Shown: positions 61,601 to 64,000 of the stretch, in pieces
Numbering within the stretch: position 1 is the stretch's first letter
Layout of the letters: every line of letters starts with the position of its first letter
DNA from: Saccharina japonica
Lineage: Eukaryota; Sar; Phaeophyceae; Laminariales; Laminariaceae
Direction: 5' to 3'
Length of the DNA: 64,000 bases
Assembly (NCBI GenBank): GCA_008828725.1
Contig: MEHQ01003923.1
Coordinates: 62,001-126,000 of the forward strand
The notes under the pieces: generated by a model
Seen by the model: the letters and a program-made list of their open reading frames with translations, nothing else
Database searches by the model: none
Told to the model about the DNA's origin: nothing
Translations under genes and position numbers: made by a program

Positions 61601-64000
61601 GTTTTTTTTTTCATTTTTATAAACAACCATGCTTATTTTTCACCGATACCTGGTATATATTATATATGTTTGCAACAGGTCGGCATGGAGAAGGCGGGGG
61701 CGTCGCTGCCGCTGCTGGTTCTCCCGGCGCACCAAGCGGAGGCTTTATTGTACGAAGGGGGGTCTCTGGATGATCAGATGAGGGGCAAGCCGCAGCCGCA
61801 CCTCAAGGTCAGAGCGGGTTCCTGTGTCGGTTCTTGGAACGGTCCCTCGAATCGTACCGGTATATACTGGTATGTACTAGCGTTAGGGCTGCGTAGGGAT
61901 TTAGGAGTGAACTTGAAAAAAAAATCCGCGAACCGCAGGAACAGCGTGTACTAAAAAGTTCAGATACGTCCAGGTAGTACACGAAGTCAATTATTATGGT
62001 TTTGTTGCCATATTGACGTTGGCGCCTCAAATATGAGTACAGTAGTGTATTCTGGCATGAGCGTATTCCCTGCAAGCATCGACCCCACGAGTGCTTTCGT
62101 GCAGTGGTCCTGTGCAGTCCTGTCGTTACAGCTGTGAGTAAGGCATGCTGGAGTTGACGGCTATTTGCAGTGTGGTGTGTACTCATTTTAAGCCCATCCG
62201 GTAGTAGAGATAAGACCAGGTAAATCGGCTTGTCACGAAAAAAAAAACTACTTGGAATTAGCATGGGATCGTGTTTTCAGCATTACGGGGGGCCATAGTA
62301 AATAGGACCTCCGGGAGACACAAACATCTGTAAATTTACCTATTTTCACTAATAATATGTGGTCCTATTTACTAGTGTTTACTATGGTCCCCCGTAATAG
62401 TAAAACATACGAACACGTTAGAGATAAGACCCGGGGTGGTCGTAAAACGGTTGCACCACTATTTTATCACGGGTTGGGTACACCACCATATTATGACGGC
62501 GGAACATACACTAGTAATCAAAACCAAAAGTATTGTGTAACAGCATAGGGGGATACATGGTTTTGGGTGCATTGCCGGTTCTGATTATATTGCATATGCC
62601 ACCTCCCCCGCGCTAGTTGGGGTGGCGAACGTAATAAGCCGACGATTAATAGCTGACTTTGTTTTTTGTCAAGAAAAAAAAATTACAAACGCGCCAGTTA
62701 CAACTGACTGTAACACCTAGCCAACTATTGCCAACTAAATAACTAGTCGCCGACTTTTTGCCGGCCAACTCACAGTCCTATGTACATACCTGTCGTGGTT
62801 TCAATCCCTCCTTTGCTTGAGTGAAGCTTCAACGCAACCCTGAACGTTGTTGAACGCTGTCCCTCGTGTCGTGCCCTGTCCTACCCGGTCTTGTCTTGTC
62901 CTGTCCTGTCCTGTCCTGTCCTGTCCTGTCCTGTCCTGTCCTGTCCTGTCCTGTCCTGTCCTGTCCTGTCCTGTCCTGTCCTGTCCTGTCCTGCCCTGTC
63001 CTGTCCTGTCCTGTCCTGTCCTGTCCTGTCCTGTCCTGTCCTGTCCTGCCCTGCCCTGCCCTGCCCTGCCCTGTCTGTTTCTTTTTGCCTGCGATGGTTT
63101 TGATAGGTGCTGGGTCACCGATCGGATGAGACCCACACGACTCTGCTACAAGCCGTCGAGTTCGTGTGCTCCAAGCTGTGGATCAGAAACAAGTGCCCGA
63201 GCATCGAGACCCTGGTATGAGCATAATCAGTACGTAGTGATAATATTCATAGTTATCATTGTGGATACCAGGTCCTATCTATCCCCTAGACCGTACCGCC
63301 TCATTATCACTATAATCCTTCAAGGCCATCCTGGCTCCTCGGGGGCACTCTGAGATGACCTCGTGTTGCTGACTGACCCCCGAGAGTGTGGTAACGCCAC
63401 ACTACCCACCCCAGTATGTCTCCACACCAAACACCAAGAAAGAGATTACCTGCTGCGGGACTACCGTACCGTCCCACATTTGCACGTCTACTATTACGGG
63501 GGACCATAGTAAATACTAGTAAATAGGACCTACGGTACACACACACACAAATCTACATACTTACCTATTTTTACTATTACTAACAGTATTTGGTCCTATT
63601 TACTAGTGTTTACTATGCTCCCCCGTAATAATCGTGTTCAGTTTCTGCGTTATTCTTGTACTGTACATATTTATAATACTATCAAGATATCGTGCTCACA
63701 TTTTTCCAGCGGTTCTCTGGCGTGGTGTCGGTTATGCTCCTCCAGCTCAGGATTGCCCCAACGGGTCTATTGCACGATGCCATGGTATGTAGTACGTAGT
63801 GCTACAGGTCACGGTTGTCAAACGACTATATATTGCATGGTGGTCGTTGCGCCTAATATCACGACTATCCCAACGGCTTTATTGCATGGTAACAAGTCAT
63901 GGCACTAACGGCTCTATTGCATTGTGGCCAGTGCACTTGAGCTCAAGATTGTCCAACGACTCTTTGCATGTTGGCCTTTGCCCGTCGACTCACGGCTGTC
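33116..64000 (+). CDS. THOC2: THO complex subunit 2 (partial; about 23 exons, 3' end outside window)
   Basis: Largest scaffold subunit of the nuclear THO/TREX complex, coupling transcription to mRNP assembly and export. Exons: 33116-33336, 37442-37649, 38179-38319, 39999-40094, 41424-41593, 41844-42027, 43855-43893, 44881-44999, 45525-45644, 46929-47015, ~50516-50658, 51162-51309, 52685-52813, 53207-53446, 55189-55554, 56089-56211, 57652-57791, 58703-58849, 59385-59517, 59987-60154, 61679-61807, 63107-63214 and perhaps 63710-63784. Phases agree throughout except at a poly-G run in exon 11. THOC2 blocks seen: AYKQHRFNLQREETEGFAKL, LIGYFDLDPNR, GPHLGRDPIMFAQ, LTSDNVKDMARKLGKSSHAHP, YDNFISMVADSMRYL, WVSNLATFAGLLHRKHG. 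Family members have about 1,500 residues, so the C-terminal third is missing from the window. Introns average over 1 kb. Confidence 0.94.
34011..34175. mobile_element. Tc1/mariner-like MITE, THOC2 intron 1
   Basis: 165 bp, ends CCGGCCCGCTCATAAGAAA / TTTCTTATGAGAGGGCCGG (one mismatch), flanked by TA on both sides. A TA target suggests a Tc1/mariner-type element. Confidence 0.75.
34600..34690. repeat. (TGC)n-rich tract
   Basis: CTGCTGTTGCACCGCTGCTG-type repeats ending in a run of TGC triplets, THOC2 intron 1. Confidence 0.75.
35665..35996. mobile_element. Four head-to-tail piggyBac-like mini-elements
   Basis: Each ~82-bp unit runs CCCCTTAAGAACTGGTCCC...TTGGAATTAGTG...CAGTTCTGAATGGG, separated by shared TTAA (35665, 35748, 35829, 35911, 35993 by eye). 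TTAA junctions and CCC-starting ends fit piggyBac-type elements. In THOC2 intron 1. Confidence 0.8.
36793..36920. mobile_element. MITE family E copy, THOC2 intron 1
   Basis: TATTACGGGAGACACAGTGA to TATGTTCCCCTGTAATA with ACACTAAAACCTATATATTC inside; diverged from 63492-63630. Confidence 0.6.
37442..37649 (+). CDS. THOC2: THOC2 exon 2
   Basis: ISRLSELLSELLWRIVGGTL...SPLVELLCDTLWGVDAM, helical and similar in layout to the N-terminal ELxxxVIKGTL block of metazoan THOC2. Acceptor tctcag|C, donor ATG|gtgaga. A long T-rich (TTTTG)n tract precedes the acceptor. Confidence 0.85.
37680..37785. mobile_element. MITE family E, diverged copy, THOC2 intron 2
   Basis: CTAAAATCTATATATTCCAG and GGTCCTGATTACTATGTTCG + CCCGTAGTAATA mark the right half; left end eroded. 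Confidence 0.5.
38179..38319 (+). CDS. THOC2: THOC2 exon 3
   Basis: 47 codons: VRGTVATNTLDLMEPLQQKQ...LVPHKVLMGMLT. Acceptor ggccag|GTG, donor ACG|gtgcgt, phase 0. Confidence 0.82.
38849..39212. mobile_element. MITE family B subfamily with nested TTAA element, THOC2 intron 3
   Basis: Left AGACGCCTGCTATCTTGAGG, right ACCTCTATCGTAGCACGCGT + C. The host sequence TTTGGGTTAAGAAGCCCCG is split at 39045-39134 by the piggyBac-like element. Confidence 0.7.
39045..39134. mobile_element. piggyBac-like mini-element nested in MITE B
   Basis: TCAA at left (one mismatch to TTAA), CCCCTTAAGAACTGGTCCCA ... CAGTTCTGAGTGGG, TTAA at right. The interrupted host shows it is a mobile unit. Confidence 0.75.
39535..39640. 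repeat. (TGTATGATC)n decamer repeat, THOC2 intron 3
   Basis: About nine CTGTATGATC units followed by TAGCTCATGTTGCCGGGTGG. The same array-plus-flank recurs at 42898-42965 and 54463-54540. Confidence 0.8.
39999..40094 (+). CDS. THOC2: THOC2 exon 4
   Basis: 32 codons: EELLVGSEIISQPSLPRGKE...LLARAMLR. Acceptor ctcgcag|GAG, donor AGG|gtgagg, phase 0. Confidence 0.8.
40330..40676 (-). repeat. SINE-like repeat with tRNA-like head, THOC2 intron 4
   Basis: Minus strand: GGTGTAGAGTAGTGGTACC (A-box-like), GGGAGTTCAAATTCC (B-box-like), an A-run, then the body with GTCGACGAAGG and CCGGATACGACTGGGAGG. Confidence 0.6.
40698..40819. mobile_element. MITE family E copy, THOC2 intron 4
   Basis: TATTACGAGGGAACATACCA to GGTTCTGATTACTATACTGT...CACGTAATA. 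Confidence 0.6.
40850..41112. repeat. CTGTGCTGTACT-type degenerate repeat, THOC2 intron 4
   Basis: Imperfect units of about 10-12 bp (GTGCTGTACT, CTCTGCACTG) over 260 bp. Confidence 0.7.
41424..41593 (+). CDS. THOC2: THOC2 exon 5 (signature block)
   Basis: KNTEMAYKQHRFNLQREETE then GFAKLLVLL... and RRLIGYFDLDPN, the strongest THOC2 signature (compare YKQQKFNLLREENEGYAKL and LIGCFNLDPNR of animals). Donor AACAG|gtgcac, phase 2. The acceptor ctcaag|AAA is chosen by phase and homology; an upstream site could add a few residues. Confidence 0.9.
41738..41825. repeat. (CCCA)n array upstream of THOC2 exon 6
   Basis: Runs of CCCACCCACCCA ending about 20 bp before the exon-6 acceptor. Confidence 0.85.
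41844..42027 (+). CDS. THOC2: THOC2 exon 6
   Basis: SLDLTLDALESDPSNLGLLR...VVGFKLRHYRHPF...RDALNKK, matching the LDVILEVFE...ILGFKFKFY region. Acceptor ccccag|G completes the Arg codon of DLDPNR. A (CCCA)n array ends about 25 bp upstream. Confidence 0.9.
42898..43260. repeat. Decamer repeat element, THOC2 intron 6
   Basis: Five CTGTATGATC units, then TAGCTCATGTTGCCGGGTGG and a long GATCTGTACATGATATATCT-type tail. Confidence 0.75.
43855..43893 (+). CDS. THOC2: THOC2 micro-exon 7
   Basis: 39 nt encoding EMDLATYKEELEK between a good acceptor (gttttttcag) and donor (AAG|gtgaga), phase 0 both sides. Called from splice sites and frame; too short for homology. Confidence 0.65.
44229..44346. mobile_element. 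MITE family E copy, THOC2 intron 7
   Basis: AGTAAATAGGACCACATATT ... GGGGTCCTATTTACTATGGT + GACCCGTAA. Confidence 0.65.
44495..44765. mobile_element. Two further family E fragments, THOC2 intron 7
   Basis: TATTACGGAGGGCCATAGTA (44497) ... GGTCCTATTTGATAGGGG (about 44595), and a second right half GGTCCTATTTACTATGGTCC near 44735-44754. Confidence 0.5.
44881..44999 (+). CDS. THOC2: THOC2 exon 8
   Basis: ITPRSLYVVVAMLLATGTMT then LEGVLQHTSP..., matching the [21 protein letters not shown]...LP block. Donor GAAAA|gtgagt, phase 2. Confidence 0.87.
45525..45644 (+). CDS. THOC2: THOC2 exon 9
   Basis: AYMADLENQLAKAGGRAVKL...MASASASSDSSSK. This is the variable linker after the SLY block, ending Ser-rich. 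Acceptor gatcag|G, donor AGCAA|gtgagt; phase agrees with both neighbours. Confidence 0.8.
45971..46084. mobile_element. MITE family E copy, THOC2 intron 9
   Basis: TATTACGGAGGGCCATAGTT ... GGTCCTATTTACTACATTAG + CCCACCCGTAATA. Confidence 0.7.
46257..46634. repeat. 189-bp tandem duplication, almost identical copies
   Basis: Two copies of CCCCGAATCCCATGCTTTAT...TTTTACTACTTTC, differing by about one base. The period is 63 codons and both copies are open, but the region is intronic to THOC2 and shows no protein family. Confidence 0.9.
46929..47015 (+). CDS. THOC2: THOC2 exon 10 (Gly-rich linker)
   Basis: MAPLASGSGYGGGGGGGMGT then LYGGRDRD. Low-complexity linker recognised by frame, acceptor gggcag|C and donor GACAG|gtaagc. 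No homology is expected here. Confidence 0.65.
47290..48160. repeat. GC-rich minisatellite, about five units, THOC2 intron 10
   Basis: Same unit as 19290-20880 (GGTTCGTGGAGCCAGCGCCA, CCGGGGACGAAAA), spacing 161-182 bp. Same orientation as the other array. Confidence 0.85.
48470..48690. repeat. ~45-bp repeat GGGATGCGGCGCAATTTCAC
   Basis: About five degenerate units including GATTTGGCGACTA and CAGAGGGATGCGG, THOC2 intron 10. Confidence 0.65.
48970..49220. repeat. 12-bp AACGGTTACATC-type minisatellite
   Basis: Units (C)AACGGTTACRYC in tandem; encodes N-G-Y-I/V in one frame but lies in THOC2 intron 10 with no splice context. Confidence 0.7.
49330..49640 (-). repeat. SINE-like repeat fused with another repeat, THOC2 intron 10
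   Basis: Body motif GTCGTAACTCAGATCCGGAG is interrupted near 49475-49560 by CGAGGGTCTATGGTCATACG, part of the 12873-13915 repeat family. Confidence 0.55.
49908..50345. repeat. ~145-bp tandem repeat with GGCATGCCTTAT palindromes
   Basis: Three units: AGGCATGCCTTATCGTTCGT, AAAACCTAGGCCATGGGATT, GATTGCTCATCGGACTAAGC, TACACTTTTT. Each unit has several AAGGCATGCCTT-type palindromes. THOC2 intron 10, just before exon 11. Confidence 0.85.
50516..50658 (+). CDS. THOC2: THOC2 exon 11 (contains a 17-G run; start uncertain)
   Basis: Ends KDNQLYGVLEALLDLR, matching QKLGLLEALLKIGDW of animal THOC2; donor CTCAG|gtccgc. From the acceptor ttttccag|T (50515) the frame reads VGVKANGSTGTGAGDGAGGG but leaves frame across 17 G at 50567-50583. 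One more G (or two fewer) would join it to DDDDASSPGKDNQL. Alternatively the exon begins at a weak acceptor just before the CCCAGG at about 50609. Confidence 0.7.
50750..51140. repeat. TTCCGATGTTTCAA-type repeats, THOC2 intron 11
   Basis: Many degenerate GATGTTTCAATATTCCGAT units run up to the exon-12 acceptor. They also surround a duplicate of the exon-12 edge at 50917-50940. Confidence 0.75.
51162..51309 (+). CDS. THOC2: THOC2 exon 12
   Basis: AWTVASDLLGRLAKSGVDPL...RLVKDALEGLSSRYPKPIT. Acceptor catgcag|GG in phase with exon 11. The donor is ACG|gcaagt, a GC-AG intron, since no in-frame GT donor follows before a stop. A copy of its first ~20 nt lies about 240 bp upstream. Confidence 0.82.
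52160..52700 (+). repeat. Dispersed acceptor-containing motif, about seven copies
   Basis: TTTCAGCTTTGCCCACCCGG + AAGTAA occurs near 52166, 52229, 52318, 52358 (partial), 52526, 52592 and 52681. The last is the 5' end of THOC2 exon 13. Most copies keep the pyrimidine tract and AG. Confidence 0.8.
52375..52489. mobile_element. MITE family E copy, THOC2 intron 12
   Basis: TATTGCGGGGGACCATAGTA ... TACTATGGTCCCCCGTCAT, inserted between two copies of the acceptor motif. Confidence 0.7.
52685..52813 (+). CDS. THOC2: THOC2 exon 13 (repeat-derived 5' end)
   Basis: LCPPGSRKGPATTASGARTA...EEAEAGEVTPQ, an acidic linker. The acceptor gatttcag|CTG and first ~20 nt are the last copy of a dispersed ~25-bp motif (ttcagctttgcccacccggaagta) found about seven times in intron 12. 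Donor CAG|gttagg. Confidence 0.65.
53207..53446 (+). CDS. THOC2: THOC2 exon 14
   Basis: 80 codons; ends LAPLLKAFGPHLGRDPIMFAQ minus the leading residues, equivalent to the CYLGPHLSHDPILFAKV block of animals. Acceptor cgtccag|ACC behind a C-rich tract, donor CAG|gtggga, phase 0. Confidence 0.92.
54131..54308. mobile_element. MITE family A, degenerate copy in THOC2 intron 14
   Basis: Shortened and diverged: left end CTCGTCCCACGGTAGGCTCC, right part GAGCTCCCCATGTAAGGAGC and GCATTGCTCA. Same layout as the full copies. Confidence 0.6.
54463..54735. repeat. Decamer repeat element, THOC2 intron 14
   Basis: CTGTATGATC units, TAGCTCATGTTGCCAGGTGG flank, then GATCATAACGGCAGGTTAGG-type units (approximate). 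Confidence 0.7.
55065..55180. repeat. (CGGTA)n array upstream of THOC2 exon 15
   Basis: About 20 units of CGGTA/CGGCA ending 8 bp before the exon-15 acceptor, where a pyrimidine tract would normally be. Confidence 0.9.
55189..55554 (+). CDS. THOC2: THOC2 exon 15
   Basis: 122 codons: VCRVLAAVNSRNPI..., a Ser/Gly/Asn linker, then KDPLKAFHSLFGLSPTEAKE, KELDRRKAAYIRVVLTVAPS and PGMQGE. The acceptor gaatag|GTT is immediately behind a (CGGTA)n array and has almost no pyrimidine tract. It is forced by an in-frame TAG in the acceptor itself. Confidence 0.85.
56089..56211 (+). CDS. THOC2: THOC2 exon 16
   Basis: 41 codons: VWHMLAELPYEDRFMLYGAW...HALGVKHAQYAVAE, equal to the [20 protein letters not shown] block. 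Acceptor ggcaag|GTG, weak donor GAG|gtcagt. Its 3' part is duplicated twice downstream. Confidence 0.92.
56160..56940 (+). repeat. ~345-bp tandem duplication of THOC2 exon 16 end, about 2.3 copies
   Basis: Real exon end ATGGAGAAGCATGC...GCCGAG|GTCAGT (56161-56217). Copy 2 at 56502-56565 (GTGGAGAAGCACGC...GCCGAG|GTCAGG). Copy 3 at 56861-56930, more decayed, with TGA. Copies 2 and 3 share GATACATGTATT upstream. Confidence 0.88.
57333..57422. mobile_element. piggyBac-like mini-element (reverse), THOC2 intron 16
   Basis: TTAACCCAGGCAGAACTG ... GGACCAGTTCTTCAGGGG + TTAA, inverted relative to the 35665 array. Confidence 0.7.
57652..57791 (+). CDS. THOC2: THOC2 exon 17
   Basis: ISAGAEISRLIKMLTSDNVK then DMARKLGKSSHAHPLL...KVLNQLE, matching [24 protein letters not shown]. 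Acceptor gggacag|ATA, donor GAAAG|gtgagg, phase 2. Confidence 0.95.
58533..58680. repeat. (GCCT)n/(GTCT)n array upstream of THOC2 exon 18
   Basis: About 21 GCCT then about 14 mixed GTCT/GCCT units, ending about 22 bp before the acceptor. Confidence 0.92.
58703..58849 (+). CDS. THOC2: THOC2 exon 18
   Basis: YDNFISMVADSMRYLGITLA...DCVAYTMVQHLCQ...SGLTLE, matching YDNLITPVVDSLKYLTSL..VLAY. Acceptor cttgcag|C, donor GAGAG|gtacgt. A (GCCT)n/(GTCT)n array ends about 25 bp upstream. Confidence 0.95.
59130..59345. repeat. (CTTGC)n array upstream of THOC2 exon 19
   Basis: About 35 CTTGC units with CCTGC and ATTGC variants clustered at the 3' side, ending about 40 bp before the acceptor. Confidence 0.92.
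59385..59517 (+). CDS. THOC2: THOC2 exon 19
   Basis: WVSNLATFAGLLHRKHGETD...SWIVRALAEGGEPAMAAGK, matching [32 protein letters not shown]. Acceptor gaccag|G, donor AAG|gtaatc. A (CTTGC)n array ends about 40 bp upstream. Confidence 0.94.
59987..60154 (+). CDS. THOC2: THOC2 exon 20
   Basis: VLREVLHQAGGVQVLDGWSI...GGGEVLRQENASFG...RKAKNFLQ, matching [21 protein letters not shown]...GGEQLKAEGGYFG. Acceptor tacag|GTA, donor CAG|gtgatt, phase 0. Confidence 0.93.
61029..61095 (+). repeat. tRNA-like sequence, THOC2 intron 20
   Basis: GGTGGTCTAGTGGTTAACC fits an A box and GGGGTTCGAATTCC a B box with one extra base; CCCG/CGGG could pair as a short acceptor stem. The anticodon arm is poor, so a tRNA relic or SINE head is likelier than a working tRNA. 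Confidence 0.4.
61385..61520 (-). repeat. Dispersed repeat sharing CACGGCTTGTCCTCCAGACA
   Basis: Reverse copy of a segment at 46610-46730 (CCTGTCTGGAGGACAAGCCG); its poly-G/C run and CTCGAAA-GGATGC flank resemble 29440-29530. Confidence 0.5.
61679..61807 (+). CDS. THOC2: THOC2 exon 21
   Basis: VGMEKAGASLPLLVLPAHQA...LLYEGGS...PHLK, matching [27 protein letters not shown]..KHLK. Acceptor caacag|GTC, donor AAG|gtcaga, phase 0. Confidence 0.88.
62281..62400. mobile_element. MITE family E copy, THOC2 intron 21
   Basis: ATTACGGGGGGCCATAGTAA ... TTTACTATGGTCCCCCGTAA, good inverted ends, about 120 bp. Confidence 0.78.
62880..63070. repeat. (CCTGT)n array upstream of THOC2 exon 22
   Basis: About 35 units CCTGT, turning to CCTGC at the 3' side, ending about 35 bp before the acceptor. 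Confidence 0.92.
63107..63214 (+). CDS. THOC2: THOC2 exon 22
   Basis: VLGHRSDETHTTLLQAVEFV then CSKLW...CPSIETL, matching [20 protein letters not shown]...VPSIDVL. Acceptor gatag|GTG, donor CTG|gtatga, phase 0. A (CCTGT)n array ends about 35 bp upstream. Confidence 0.88.
63492..63630. mobile_element. MITE family E, best-preserved copy, THOC2 intron 22
   Basis: 139 bp, ends TATTACGGGGGACCATAGTA / TACTATGCTCCCCCGTAATA, with inner GTAAATAGGACC / GGTCCTATTTAC. The outermost TA could be the target. Confidence 0.82.
63710..63784 (+). CDS. THOC2: THOC2 putative exon 23
   Basis: 25 codons RFSGVVSVMLLQLRIAPTGL then LHDAM between good splice sites (tttttccag|CGG, ATG|gtatgt) in phase 0. No clear homology. 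Its 3' half recurs as degenerate copies to the window end, so it may be repeat rather than exon. Confidence 0.4.
63735..64000. repeat. Degenerate tandem repeat of putative exon 23 end
   Basis: CTCAGGATTGCCCCAACGGG + TCTATTGCACGATG recurs loosely as CACGACTATCCCAACGGCTT + TATTGCATGG and CTCAAGATTGTCCAACGACT + CTTTGCATG; about four units to the window end. Confidence 0.6.

Noticed and set aside
1..64000. CRISPR array, bacterial operon or defence system
   Set aside because: Repeats are tandem or transposon-like without regular unique spacers, and the coding sequences are intron-split eukaryotic genes.

Overview
The window is eukaryotic nuclear DNA with very low gene density. It has long GT-AG introns, many short inverted-repeat transposons (MITEs) and simple-sequence arrays, and no bacterial-type operons. 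A large-intron photosynthetic stramenopile, most likely a brown alga, fits best. This rests on gene structure and on a decayed member of a cysteine-rich/multi-membrane protein family that I associate with brown algae; it is an inference, not a database match.

Two intact genes were assembled by hand from conserved protein blocks and splice-site phase. (1) HIBADH, 3-hydroxyisobutyrate dehydrogenase, on the minus strand (32449 down to 22115): eight coding exons with every junction in phase, predicting 463 residues. (2) THOC2/THO2, the scaffold subunit of the THO mRNA-export complex, on the plus strand (33116 to beyond 64000): about 22 to 23 exons and roughly 1,000 codons so far, with the 3' end outside the window. 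The two genes diverge from a 666-bp shared intergenic region (32450-33115).

From 1 to about 18400 lies a transposon-rich zone. It holds a minus-strand pseudogene (about 18272 down to 5311) of a cysteine-rich multi-pass membrane protein, with an in-frame stop, several frameshifts, a lost splice donor and a MITE inserted in its coding sequence with a clean 7-bp target duplication. It also holds two stranded exon fragments (mitochondrial carrier, MFS transporter) and more than a dozen copies of one MITE family. Coordinates 18400-22100 are intergenic: a tRNA-like sequence, a GC-rich minisatellite of about 150-190 bp units, and a MITE just past the HIBADH stop.

The most interesting signal is structural. 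In both intact genes, exon-intron junctions have been tandemly copied into the adjacent introns. The HIBADH exon that ends at the catalytic lysine is followed by eight decayed copies of its 3' end plus splice donor. The end of THOC2 exon 16 has two decayed copies, the edge of exon 12 has one, the acceptor of exon 13 is the last of about seven repeats, and the putative exon 23 sits in a repeat. Separately, tetra- and pentanucleotide arrays repeatedly sit just upstream of 3' splice sites. No CRISPR array, defence island or biosynthetic cluster was seen.
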